A DNA stretch of 64,000 nt, taken from assembly GCA_000149265.1 (NCBI GenBank), contig CH003383.1:228253-292252 (forward strand). The letters run 5' to 3'. The notes below the pieces were generated by a model, which worked only from the letters and a program-made list of their open reading frames with translations, searched no databases and was not told the DNA's origin. This DNA is from Ciona savignyi (taxonomy: Eukaryota; Chordata; Ascidiacea; Phlebobranchia; Cionidae). Shown piece after piece: positions 37,118-50,914 of this stretch. Position numbers and translations under genes: made by a program. Each line of letters opens with the position of its first letter. Within the stretch, counting starts at the first letter, position 1.

Positions 37118-39864
37118 CTACAAAAAAAAACAAGGTAAGAAAAACAGTTGTAGAAAACAGTTTAGTTTAGTTTAGTTTATTCATTTTTTGCCCCAGTTTT
37201 TAAAAAATGGCAAACGAATATAATTACGACACAGGAACGGGAAAAGACGGCCAAACGAACAGTCGTTAAAACACGTCATTAGAAAAAAAGGATATAAAGT
37301 AATAAATATAGCGGACGCGGCCGCCAAACCTAAGCAAAAGAACAATATTTAGCGATCCAAATTTAATTAATTTAAGACCGAACGATATAAAGCCCTGAAG
37401 AAAAGTGTGTGGTAAAGCGCGACCAGTACTGAGGGGGAGCCGGCTTTAGGAGAAGGTGTGGCCCGAAAGTGTGGACCAGAGTGGAAAAAGAAAAACCCAC
37501 AAAAATGAAAACAGAATCGTACACGACTGCGGTAAAGACGTTTTATTGCAGTGATGATGGCGCTACACATCTTACAAAAACAAGAATCGGTGTTTCTTCT
37601 TATCTTGATAACTCGTCCCTTATAAAGGTTATGGGCCGATCCACACCCCCCGAAGATGGCACTCGAGCGAACACTCACTATAATGAAACAAATACATGCC
37701 TGCCAATGCACAAGCTTGTGTATGAATTTGGCCAGAAGTTTCCTTCTTTATGCAAATCAGTAGGAAGATAAAGTAAAACGAAAGCTTTTATATATGAATT
37801 CCTTGTAGGCGATATATATATAGACCCATTCATCTATACCAGTGCTTCGCAACCAGTGTGCCGCGGGAAAATAAGATTTTTTTAAACCCAGTTTTATCAA
37901 AGAAAAAAGTTTTTGCAAATTTTACTAATATAATATCAAATGTAGCCTATAATGTCTGTTTTAAATTTGGGAAACGCCTTTATATATATAGAAATATAAC
38001 TAAATACGTAATACCAACCTCTGTCGAGACTAAAACCAAGTCGGCTGTTGTTTTACCGAAAAGGAAATAACCTCCTACAAAATAAGCCTCTTTATTGTTG
38101 ATTATTTCTATAGTATACCTAGAATAGGATTTCTTATCTCCATGAGTGAAAAACACGCGGGGGAGATTTCGTTGGGGTAATTGTAGGTGCTGTGGAGATT
38201 AAGATATTTTTACTAAACAATGACGAAATAAATACAGCAAAAGAACAATAAAAAAGAACTGGGTTTCAGTCACGTGCACTCAGTGGTCCGTAACAACGTC
38301 GTGACAACATTATTTTTACTGATAAAATGCTTTTAAATGGATAGAAAACTGAGTTTGTTGGGCATATATACTGGAGTTTAATTAATGAGTTTTTTATTTA
38401 GTATATATATATTGCGTCATAAACCAGATCAAACATTTGTTTTTGTCATATATATTGACACATTGTCGAGAAAATTGTATTACATTGTGAACCACCGTTT
38501 TGCCTCGCACGTGTGGGGCAAAATAAGCAGGAATCGTATCTTATCGGTGTCTCTAATTTTAATAATGAACATCGGAGTGCTTATATAACGTTTTATTAAA
38601 CATAAAAAAACGTTTAAACAAGAATTGACATTGCTGAGATCATTTGTAAAATGGTTGCCCACCCGGAATTCAACGGAAAACGGAGACAGATGGCAGGGAT
38701 ATAGGACCCTCGCAGCTTGTTTTAATCGTCTAAATTTTTTATCGACCTATGCTCCGTTATTTAGCGGTTTCATACGCCTTATAAAGACTTACCAATGGGC
38801 TTATTATATAGATTTTTTGTCCGATTTTTTTGTACTTATCGGGATACTTTACTTCGATAATGATCATGTTTGTCCGTTTGTCGTCGTGTGACAAGTTCTT
38901 AAACAAATTATTGATTCAGTATGAAAATACATCAACGAATATCGGCGACGCAAATTCAAAACAATCCGTCAGATTTGTTTCTCCTATGGCTTGTCGGGAA
39001 TTTTTAGCAACTTCACTAATGTATCTCGCCATAGCCATATACAACAAGTCAAAAGTTTGGACTTGAATTCTTTTATAATGTACATATTTGGCAAGAAAAG
39101 AAGAATGGTCTATACTTTATGATAAGAGTGTGGTTATGTTTTTTAGGATTTACTACCACGGGACAATGTCGGCTACTTAGGTTCTTGCCGGAAACCTAGT
39201 AATATTGATTGGTTAAACAAAAACTATAGAAATGTACCCAAACATACACTAACACAGGAATAAGATCATAACTATGTAAAAGCTCGCTACGTTGTGCGGC
39301 GGCATTTATTTAAATTCTTTTAAAAGAATTTTTAGAATGTCCGTTTTTTGTGTTCGTGAACGAGAAAACTGCTTGCTTGCTTAGAGAAAAAAAAGAATCT
39401 ATGAATTATTTGACATGCAAATTGCAATTTATTATTTCTGTTAGACAGGAATGGAAACAACAAGTATGCCCTTAAAAACGTTCTTAATACTGATTTATAC
39501 AGAGCATTATAAAATGAGTCAAGGCACATAATTCACAAAAAGTAACAACAGTAAAATTATATTTAACTAAAAATTAGGACTAGCAATAAATATGATTTTT
39601 TTAATTGAACTTGCTGTTTTGTTGCTTTTTAAACAAGATAAATATAATGAGACTCTGAATCATGAGACTGATACATGGTATGATTTGTGTAGCGTAAAAT
39701 TAAATATTGCAGTAATTTTCAGTTCCGTTCTCGCAATTAAGAACTACGTTTAAGTTCTCCAAGTGATGAAAAGCAAAACCTTTGAAAGGGAAAAGCTGCT
39801 TAGAGAAATGAGAAAAAGAATATCTACAATAAATGGAACATTTAAGAAATGAAAAAGAAACACG
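37118..39864. other. Intergenic region between secreted-protein gene and PLEKHG-like gene
   Basis: No supported gene. It holds three TTTAG units at 37161-37179 and the dispersed repeat at 37398-37500. The open frames at 37469-37771, 37858-38070 and 38385-39066 have no recognisable protein character and lack convincing splice partners. Confidence 0.5.
37398..37500 (+). repeat. Dispersed repeat, copy B (shared with 22508-22612)
   Basis: AAGAAAAGTGTGTGGTAAAG, TTTAGGAGAAGGTGTGG and GTGTGGACCAGAGTGGAAAA match copy A in order, with substitutions and small indels. Confidence 0.55.
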
Positions 39865-42800
39865 TTACTCTTCAGTTTCTATTTTCCTACAAAACATGGA
39901 TATAAAATCGACTTTTTCTTCATCAGATACAGTCTTTTGTAATTTTGGTGAATACTTTGGGGTGTAGGAGTAGGTTTTTCCCGGGGTGGAATGTACTTTG
40001 GATGACTTTGATAACAAGAGCGATGTTCTTGAAATTGCGCTGGTTGCAGTTGACGTTGTAAGTGTAATTGTTGTTGCCACTGGTTGCGAAATAAATGGTG
40101 TATTTACCGTTGATGTTTTTTCTTCATTGGCCGCCGCAATGGAAGAAGTAGTTTTGTCTACTATTTCAGTCTGAATTTTCGCTTTGACGATGACTGATTT
40201 CTGTTCAGGTTTATCGTTGCTGCACAAACTGTACCTAGATTTCGCTTCAAGGGATTCATGCGAACACTGCGGTTTTGAGTTTTTGTTCACCAACAAATTG
40301 ATTGGTGATTCAACCGAAGTATGTTCTGGTGACGTGGGGGTTGGCTTGGAAGGAACTTCACAGTTCTGCTCGAATTTTAACTTGAGTTCATTGGTGGGCT
40401 TAAAACCAGTGTACCTGGGTTAGTTAATATATTTTAAAATTAAGTAATAAAATACAGTTTTTGTTATAGTTTTATTGATCTCAAAGGATAGTACAGAAAT
40501 AATGTTTTATTAGGATTGTAAAATCAAAATGAATTGGTTGTTTTTCTACCTGTATTTCTGCAGATGTTTTCCAGCACCTGCAGATTTGCTTCTTTGGGAT
40601 GCTTGTTGTTTAACCGGGCTCGACATATGATTGAATTGTGAGGTCAATTTTGCGACCATGTTCGATTCGCCTGATTCCACAGATGATAGTCGATTTCTCC
40701 TTGCTCTGTGTCGCCCACGAGTCTTCGATAGATCCGGGATAGGGTTTGATACTTTCTCAACAACAGGTAGAGGGGCAGTTGATGCTTGATTTGTGGAATT
40801 GTGTGTTGTTGTTTCACAGTTATTGTCTGCATTGCGAGGTGGAATTTCAACTTTTTTAGGTTGAATTTCAATTTCAACATTTTTATGTACAATATGGTGG
40901 TCGAATTTTTCTTCAGTGGCCACAGATTTTTGGGGAATAAAGTTTTCTTTAAATTCTGGACTTTTTTCGTCTACTTTGTGGTCTTTGTGGGTATCATATG
41001 ATTCCTTCCCTGATAAAACTGAGCTTTCATCCTGTGTACTTGTGTCTGTGTGCATTGGGTGTTCTGTTTCCAGATTCTTCCATACGTGGTCCACCTGCTC
41101 AGACAGCTTGTCCACTGCAGCATTCTTATCAGGCATATTTCCAACCTTTTTCGCCAAAGACGTTTTGATGTCTGGAGTGTGAACCGGGCTAAAATGACTG
41201 TCAGAAGCACCAAATAAACCACCTTCCTCAATGACCAAGTTCCTACTTCTTCTTGTGCAACCATGATCTTGAGAGTAAGATCTCCTAAGAAAGGTCGGAG
41301 CTGGTTTAACTGGTTTTATTTCCGATTTTTCCTCAAAAATCTCATCCCCACTGCTACTAGAGGTAAATTCAAGAGGCAAACTAGCCGTGGTAAGGAAAGA
41401 TAGTCGACTGTGACGAACTGATTCCAGATCGAGGCTACGGATATTTGTTCTGCGGAACCTCACTCTGTGATCCCTTGCAGGGTTGCCCTCGGATGCTGGA
41501 GGATGGGTTGACGTCTGCGGTGAATAATCGACTGATGCACTTTCACTTTTATTTCTCCACTTGGTAAAAAACGGGTTCTCAGATGTGTTTTTCACAGCAA
41601 AAGATGGTGTGTTTGGAGAAGTGGGAGAAAGACTACTTACATATGAAATACTTGGCGATGGTGTAGTTGGTGAACGTGCTGATAAGGTCTGATCAGTAGC
41701 ACTGACTCTGTGTTGCGAGATTATGTTTTGCACTTTACCCTGCGGTATTGTAAGTCCATCTACGCCAAGGATTCGCTTTGAAAGCCTACGGTCCCTCATT
41801 TCTTTCAAACGTTCAAAATATCGACGACGATTTTGATTTGCACTGTTGCTTCGTTGCAGACTGTTGGGTGATTGCGGTTGCTGAGGTGTAGAGTCAAGCG
41901 ACTCCTCTAAAGTTTTATTCGAAGAATTGACAGTGGATTTTGCATCGAAAAATATCATCTCGTTTGGATCAATTATGGAAGTCTTCCGATGGATCATGTG
42001 ATCAGTTTCCACATTGAATCCATCACAAGCTCCATCACTAATCCTCCTCTTTATCATTTCTTCATCTTGCTCCTGCTTGAAACTCGTTTCCGAGTCGCTC
42101 TTGTGCAACACACCAGGTTGCAATTCCCCACGATTATTTCTCATCGAACGAGTTGCAACTCGTCTGCGCATCTTGTCCGTCCACGATGATGAAAAATCTT
42201 CGTTGTCTGAACTATCAGAGGAGGTGAGAACTTTGCTTTGGTTGTTGTGGACGGACAACGACACGGGAGCACTTGTGATGGCAGGGGGAGCAGGGGTGTG
42301 ATCAGAAACCTCAGTTTCTTCTTTCTTAAACCTCTCGAACACAGCTTCTACTATCTGGATGTCCCAACTGACACTTTCACGGCTTTTATCAAGGTTGAAG
42401 TTGAGAAATTCGTCCAGATCCTCAGCGTCTATTTCCGTTTTCCCTTCACCTGTTTCATCTATTTTGATGCTCAAACGCTTTTCGACGAATGTAATTGGCT
42501 GGCTGGTGCGGCGTTTATGGCGTCTGGGTAAAAATAAAAATAATTTTAAATTAAATTTATATGGATAAGCTACCGTATATTGTATTAATAAAAGTTCTGG
42601 GTAATGAAGAAAAATCACCATTAATAATTTTGTTCAAACCACAATATAATATCTATAATAATAAACTATTATGAAATATATGGTTTTGCTTGCTCTTCAA
42701 GCATATTTCCAAGCAGTTTGAAATTCTAGATTTAAAATGATTGTTCTAAAGTATAAACTGGTTCATATGAGGATATATCTAGTGGTATTTTTGTAGGTTG

Positions 42801-45800
42801 AACTACATGGAGAACTTTTTATCATGGCGAGGTATATTATTACAATGTACGCATACGCATGAATGCAGGTTATTTAGTGACAAATAAAAACTGCAGCCGT
42901 GTATAAAGTTACCTGTATATAACCGAGTCCTTGTATTTTGGGTCAGCTTTTTTAGTGAGTGCAGGTTTAGGCTTAGGGGGTTGTCGGGCGGGAGGTGGTG
43001 AGTCATGTTTAGAGCCACCCAGACGGGGTACTGGGAAGGAAAAGCGTGGTTTGTTGCTCCCAGATGGTGTGTTGGGGACGGAATCTGAACTGACATCATC
43101 GCTCATTGCAACCTCATCTCGTCTTTTAAGTGCTGCGGTGAAAAACACAATTTACCATACAATAATTTTAAAATTTGAATGTTCTTAGTTGCAGTATGTG
43201 TATAATATATCAATATGCCAAAACTAATGTATAACAAAATTTTCCATTGATAAAAATTTTTTAAAAAATATTTAAAGTTTAGTTGCCCTGTGTTACAATC
43301 ATTAATAAACACTCTAATCATTTTATATTAGCCCTTTTCTTTACTTTTCTTACACAATGCTGTTGCATCATTTTAGTTGATATACACATAACACCAAGAA
43401 AAAAACAGGTAAATTTTAGTTGCCATTTAATGACATGTAAATCAAAGATGTTAATAGACTTGCATAAACAAACCAAACCTTTCAAATGCAACAACTTCTT
43501 CGAAGATGAGTCTGACCTTCTCCGAGTTTTAACAGGGAATCCCCCCAACCCAATACCCGAGGGTGAGATTGTGCTTCCGAACCTCGATAATGTGGCTCTT
43601 GTTTTATTTTCATCCATAGAGATGTTACTCAGCCGAGAATTTTTCGTTGGCTGCCAGCCGTTTGTCTGAACACCCTCGTCACCTATTGATATAGAAACAA
43701 TAGATATTGTAAACAATTTATTAGCCGAAAATTTATATAAGTATATATGTATTCAAGACATTTGCATTAGTGGGGGGAGGTCCATGGTAATATAACAGCA
43801 ACGTAATCCATAAAAGCCTTTTACTTACAAGAATATATCAAATAAGGGTAGGTTGTTTTTTAATAATACCACCTAAAACTTACATGTTGGTCAAAAACAA
43901 GAAAAACAAAATATAAGAACAAAAATAAATTATGGAGTATTTGGGAATTTCAGATAACTTAAAGTAAGATTCATAAAATATCTTGGTGAAAAAGTATTGA
44001 TAGAAAAATGTCTGGCACTTTATTATTATTTTATATTATAAAATATGTTATTTCTAACTGTCTTAATGTTTAAAATTTGATCATCATTTAATCCATAAGT
44101 TTTATATGGTAGTCATAATATTTATTTGTATGACCGTTGTATTTAGAATCGAAACTGATGCACTTCCGTGGTGTTAGGTTCTTTAGAAACTTCCAGGTGC
44201 CCATTATATATTTTAGAGGCTTGTGTTTATAAACAGTTAGGCTTAGTTTTATAACATGGAGCTTAGGTACGTTTATAAGATTGACAAGTGAAACTGTTGG
44301 TACAGGAATTTACTTTCGACAGGAAATGGATGAGAGAGTATATTATTTGCTCAAAACAGGATTTCTATTTGGCATTTCAGGAATTTTAAACAGAAAAAGT
44401 TATTTTTATCAGAAATATAAAAGCTTCTAACTGTTGGGTAAAACAATATGATTTTAATCACATAAGTAAATAATAATGTGGCTTATATAACTTTTATAAC
44501 AAATACTACAAAAAAATGTATAGTTTTGTTAAGCTGAAGCGTTTTCTGTTTTCTTCAATGATAAGTAGAAAATATTATTTTTTAATTAATATGTAAACAA
44601 ACAATAAACATATGCAACTTAAAATATTCTAAATTACCTGGAGACAAACTTAGAATGGACCTCTGAGCATGTATCGGTATTGCTGCATGGTGATTCTTTA
44701 TAAGGAGACGTTTTATATTGTGCGTCCACAGTTTCTTCTCATCAGGAAATCTCGCAGTTAGAGTGTATTGCAGTTTTCTTTGTTGTCCGTGGTTGAGAGG
44801 CGAATAGTTGTCAAAAGGGAGGATCAGAAAACTGAGGGGGTTGTCTTGGATACTTTCCAGTAACATGAGGTCGGAACACTATCAAAATAGAAAAGTTGAT
44901 TATTTGGTTTAGGATATTATGATGACTGCAATGTTTAAACTGTAAACGCATATTTCCAAATCAGTATTTGTCTTAACCTAACTTGGTATTTTCTATTACT
45001 TCGGTTATTTAAAAAAAATTAATTTCCATGATATAATAAACAGTATGATTTAGTTTGTTTTAACTATTTATTACCCTTTGTATTGGTATGTGCATTGAAG
45101 AGGTTATACAAGAGTAGTACCACAACATAGACAGAGACAGGTTATCCATCACTACAAACACTACAACCAGTCAGGTGGCAAAAGCTATTGTTGTGATAAG
45201 TGGTTGGATAACTTGTATTTTACGACAACTCATTACTACCATTTTAGATCAAGCATCTTTTCTTTTTTAAGGTTTTATTTTAATAGATACTATTAACTTT
45301 ATTAATGGGTCTTTACTACTTTTGGTCTTTGCTTGGGAGAGTATTGGATTGGTGAAAGGAGTTACATCCTTGAGCTTATTTAAGTAGGTTTGGTTGTTGA
45401 ATTTGAATTAACATAAAACATGAAGTGGTTTAAAAAGCACCCTAATTGAATTTAAATAACCCTTGTTCAATGACCTTGACTTGTTAATGAAGTTGTTCAA
45501 ATTAAATAATAATACTTTTACATCTAGTATGTTTAAGAAAATTAATTTTGCGGATTACTATAAAGTGAAAAAATATACATTAAAAAAATTACAGCATAAT
45601 CTTTAAATATGAGCCCTCAATAAGAAAAGACGAATTCGAAAAGTTGCTATCCAGTATCCTACCATAATATGGACTTTGCAGACAAGAAACCCATCTTCCC
45701 TTCGTTTAGTTATCAGAATCATTTTATCGAAAAGAAATGTGAGGCGCTCGTTTTTAGCACCCTGCAATTTCAGCGTTCCTTCCATTACAAGCTCGCCGTA

Positions 45801-48800
45801 TGTTGTTAGGTCGTCACCCTGGAGGAATCAGGTTATCAGGAATGTTTGGACAGGAGGGCTAATTGCAGGAGAGCTGTAATATACATTAGCTACAATGGTG
45901 CCGAAACTCGGCAAGAATCACAGAACACTTTACCGTCATAAATGCTTTGTTGAGTAATAAACATGGACTTGGCTGTGGCAATTTGTGTTGTTTGTTGATT
46001 TTAATAAAACACTTAGAGATCCTTATAATGTGGAATGGAGACTTTTCTGGTAGTCTCCAAATAGAAATATTAATGATCAATCTGTCATTTTGGAATTTAC
46101 AGTGGTTTGCATTCCACTGTATTCATGGAAGTTATTTATGTGGGTGGTAATACCACCTCAATCTTAGTGGGGGAGGGAATCTTTGTAATGTTACTCATGC
46201 AAAGAAAGCAATTTCTATTTACATCAGGGATATGCTACTTTAATATAAACCACTATATAAAAAATATTAAACTGCCAAGATAAGTGTCATTGCAACAGTA
46301 AAATAAAACAGCGATTTTGTCGAAAATTGAATTTAAGCAGTTGCATGTAATACTTTAACCATAGTAGTCACTTTTTACTTTGTGTATGAACAACACTGGT
46401 ATGCTGTATTGCTTAACATATGATACAAGTGGCGATGTAGCACTGACAGACACTTAAATCGAGTATTACAAGTGGCTTGACGCTTGAAACTCAAGCCTAC
46501 TTGTCCAACAAGCCAATGAATATAATTTATAATATTTGCAGCATATCGCTTACCCTCCAATTTGTGAGTAGACTCTGTATCTCCTGAAAAATAAAGTTTT
46601 CGTTAATAAAGTTAAATACTAACTGAATACTATAATTTAAACTATTTGTGAACATTTATTAAATAACATTAAGGTAAAAGCACTGTAAATAATAAAATTA
46701 AACAATGTACAGTAACACAATGTGCAATTATATATAGTTTAGTAAAACAGAGATTTGTTCTATTAAGTGCAAAGTGGATTGTCTGATGACGTCATTTGTG
46801 TTACTTGATATACTATTTCTATTAGAGCATCACGTCTCAAGTGGAGCGTCCAATCACGATTGTAAAGTGACAATCACCTGCACATGAACAGCATCTTCGT
46901 GTTTGCGTTTCATCTCGTTAATATGATGCGCAATAAACGTCATCGTGCTCAGCGCTTGCTGTATTATGTCGTAACCATCCAATTCCTTCTTACAGTACTT
47001 GGCGAGCTCCTGTTTAGAAAGAAGGATTAGCTTCACGCTTGGTTTCAATTTAATCCACTTGAAATTTGGCATTCAATTATTTGGCACTAGTTGAACTGGA
47101 AAACTAATGTCGGAGGTGTCATTTGCGGCTTTGCAGCTTTCAATGTAACAAACCACAATTTACAGCCAGGCTGATTTATGTACATCACAGCTAAGCTGAA
47201 TTACACGAAATCGGATCATCTTAAAATTATCATGAAAAAAACAAGCGCTAAAAGTTTACTGAAAAAAAATTCTTTTTGTTTTATGTCTATATTTACAGAA
47301 TAACTTTGGTGAATGAAAAACCTTTAAAATAATATTTCAGAAAATGTATTAAAACAAACAGTCATAACAAAGAAAAAGGAAATCAACGTACTTGTAAGAT
47401 TAGATGATACTTTAGAATTCTTTGCACAGGTTTCAATAGATAGGAACCCAGCGGTAAGCTGTGGCGTAGTGAACCTTGTTGGTTCTGAATTGGAAAATAT
47501 AAAATTAGAATTTTTTAAAGTTTACTAAATTATTTTCTTCACACCTTTAACAAAAGAATACAACACAGGTTTAGGCTTAAAAGCTTCTTATAAATTTTAA
47601 AGTGTCATGTAATAAAAATTTAATATGAAAAATGTATTTAAAAATCTTTTTAAATTATAATTTGTGTTTTTGCGGTTTGGTTTAGGGGTAATATTATAAA
47701 ATATATTTATTTACCAATTGGTGGGAATTAAAATTATTTTGAATGAATTAAGTTAGCTGGGTAAATTAACAAGCAATGACATAAAAAAATTAGGAACCAT
47801 AGATTGTTTGTTACCTTGAAGAAATCCGCTAAGGTTGGGTTTTTCATACAGCGAGTAAGCATAGCAACAGAGCCTGGGTAAGATGTGCAGTATTCGGTGT
47901 ACGAGTTAAACGATACATCCTGGAAATTTAAAACGTTTAGGTGTGAGTAATTGCAAGTGAGTATCGGAAGTGGCAACTATACACTTGTGTGTGTTGTTTG
48001 CTCTGAGCATACTCAGAATGGGAGAACAACAGCAACTATTGTTCAAGACAGCCGTACTTTGTACTTCCTTCTGAATATTTAAATGATTTAGAATGGATAA
48101 TTAGGGATGGTGAAAGAAAGTTGAAAATATGAAAAATGAATGATAAGTACCACACCTTTAATCTTAAGTAAACTGAGAGAGTATACTAATCCAGTGTACA
48201 CACTGCTTAAAAATGGATACCGCAATGAATGTGCGGTCAACACAAAATGAGCATGATGTAAGATTATTGTTTTGCTGTATTTTGGTAAATAAAAACAAAA
48301 ATTTAAATTAATAAATAAGCTTCTATTTCAGCTTGTATTACAAATAGTATAGATAAATGTTAATTTAGGAATAGGATGTCAACACAAAGTTTAAGGGTGG
48401 AATAGCAAATAAAGTAAAAAAAAGTTGTTGAAAGCCCTTATGCACCAACATATCTGATAAACTGTTCACATAAAATCATTTTTGTTTATTAACTACAACC
48501 TGAAGATTACCACTATAAATATTGTTAATAAATCCAACTTACCTCTGAAACAAAGCAAGCAGCGATTTTCACAGGATCGTTGTCACAGTTTTCAATGTAT
48601 GACAAAAATTGCCTTGAGAAAGAGAATTTTAATAAAATAAAACTGATATTAATATGGTATTAAAGTATTATTACCCAATAAAAATATGATAAATTAAATA
48701 TGTAACTGTCTGAAAGAGTTATTAATTATCAATCTTGTTTTTTTGTTATAATATATATACAATACGAAATAAAATTTTTGTAAAATATGAAAAAAATTAA

Positions 48801-50914
48801 GTGTTATATTTAAATTGAACCCATTACTCCTTGCAGAGTAATAAGCGGTGTATACGTGAATCCCATTATCCACACTAATCCCACAATCGTATGATAAAGC
48901 ATGCACGGCAAATTGCGACAACTCTACTTTTCCGCCTTTTGTTGACTTAATAAACGAGTCTAGACAACAGCAAACGTTGTACAGAAAAACTCCCACTTTG
49001 CCCCGTTTAGCGACTTAAAACAAATATACACTCCGGCTCTGGCCTAGTAAAGATTTAATCAAATAAAGATTTTCTAGGGTTGTGCAATTATTTTTTTTTT
49101 GCATTAAGCAATGTGCGGAAAAAAGAGTTCCATTGCTTTTTAAAAAAAGCAAAACCACTTAAAACAACAAAATTTAAAATTAACAGGAAGTTCTTAAAGT
49201 GTATTTGATTATTTACCTAAACTAAGAAAATTTCAACAGCTCTGCAAAACAACCACATAATGACCTCCTGCAGTTTTGTTATGACACAAACTCATCCCAC
49301 AGCCCTTCGATACATTACCCCACACTGCACTGGTTCTTAGAAACCAGCACAAAGGTCTTACAAGGTCGATTAAGGAGATAAAGAAAAAAGGTAAAACTGC
49401 TAAAATCTGGAAATGTCTATAATAGTCTTTAGCAGAATCGTACCAAGCTATGTTTTATAGATTACTTTTAATCTCAAAGTTGCATTCCAATATGACAAAT
49501 AATCTATGTGCAGGTATCTATTATCGTCACATATCTGTATGCGACAGGTAATTTTGTTGGAGAGATTCTCATGACAAAAAGGTTTGTTTATTGTTAAACT
49601 AACCACATTTTTGCTGGAACCAACCAAAACAGCAAAGTTATCTTAGAGATAAATCAGTTAATTGAAATATAAACACTCCATGTTTACCTGTTAAAAACAT
49701 AAATATCTTTAATGTTTCCAAAAAGAATTTCCACATCGGAGGCAGACAGGGGAAGTTCTGGTGTGTTTTTGATCGCCAGGATGTAGCCCTGGTGAAAAAA
49801 CAAACATTTAAAATCAAGTTAAATACTTAAACTAAAATAATTTAATGATAAAATCAAACACTAAAAATGGAAAAATTTCAAGGTACAGCATAGGATAAGT
49901 TTTCTATTTTTGCCTTTTAGAATTACCCACATTTATCCTTTTTTACATGACTAATCAGCTTTTAAAGTTTAACTTAAATAATGATGATGTAGTACCAGCT
50001 GACATGAATAATTTAACACAAGTGTCTTTTGTTGACACTTTCTTAGTTTTATCAAAGTAAAAGGCATTCAATCTTACTGCTAAGACATCTTCAAGTGCCC
50101 TGACAAACATTCGCTCAGTTTCAATAAGCTCCAGTATGATCCGATCAACATAGGTTAGATGTGGGTCAGCCAACATTGCCATTGTTGATACTGGAGATAA
50201 ATGATCAACTTCACTCAGCTTTTTATTGATGTCTCGGACTGATACCGCATTGTGTTTCTTCATGCTAGAGGTCAAGTTTGTGTTACGCGGTAGTGTTAAA
50301 TGTTTGATGTATCCATTCTCCTTCTTCACAGCCGGTAATTCAGGGGCTTCCCCATTTAAGTCCTCCTCTTCTTCGCGAACAGAGTCATGGAGACACGATT
50401 GGACTCTTCGCGACGGTTTCTCCGGATAAATCTCTCTAACGTTAGGAAGATCACAGGTCCCATGTCTATATGATGTCACTTGTCCATTTTCTCCCGTACT
50501 TGCACTGCTGAAATAATCACTTCCTCTTGAAGTTCGGGAGGAGAGAGTTGAGGTCACAGAGCTAAGAGACATTGGGCGGCCACTATCCCTCGATCTCACG
50601 TCACAAGAATCATCAGGGATTCCTGACACAGTGGTTGGAGAAGAGGGTGGGGACAGGTAACAATTGCTTACAATCACATCCGAATTGTGGAGATAAACCC
50701 GACATCCTGGACCTGAATTTCCACTTTTTGGAGCCTCTTTAAAGCTAAAATCATCTGTATTTGCAATTGTTTCTGATATTTTAGATTCACTTCGAATTCT
50801 TACACGATTTGCGTTGGAAGCTGTGGACAGCATTGGTCCATATAACTTTTCATCAAGGCTTATGAAGTTCAAGGTTTCCGAATTACAAATATTTAAAAAA
50901 CAATTTGAAATCGT
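39865..50914 (-). CDS. PLEKHG1/2/3-like Rho guanine nucleotide exchange factor
   Basis: DH-PH proteins of this group activate Rho/Rac/Cdc42 and reshape actin. Exons: 50914-50078, 49788-49688, 48612-48543, 47919-47815, 47484-47392, 47009-46878, 46583-46554, 45818-45663, 44878-44638, 43682-43479, 43132-42913, 42523-40550, 40414-39865. From the ATG at 50833 this is about 1543 residues (human paralogues about 1220-1390). The N-terminal 220 residues are serine-rich. The DH domain starts near [20 protein letters not shown] and includes [23 protein letters not shown] and [19 protein letters not shown]. The linker [20 protein letters not shown] leads into the PH domain ([12 protein letters not shown] ... 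[21 protein letters not shown]). The rest is a long, polar, probably disordered tail with many SP/TP sites, mostly on one 1974-base exon. The frame is open for 27 codons upstream of the ATG back to an acceptor at 50915, with no other ATG. It may descend from the single ancestor of PLEKHG1-3. Confidence 0.93.

Noticed and set aside
37469..37771. 100-codon plus-strand frame
   Set aside because: It begins within the dispersed repeat and has no recognisable features or splice partners.
38625..39066. Overlapping plus-strand frames with hydrophobic residues
   Set aside because: Phenylalanine/isoleucine-rich composition is expected of random AT-rich translation.
43283..43669. 128-codon plus-strand frame
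   Set aside because: Shadow of the PLEKHG-like exon 43682-43479, which joins its neighbours in frame.
48694..48996. 100-codon minus-strand frame with cysteine-rich start
   Set aside because: It lies inside a PLEKHG-like intron whose flanking exons join perfectly without it, and no family is recognised. Possibly retroposed debris.
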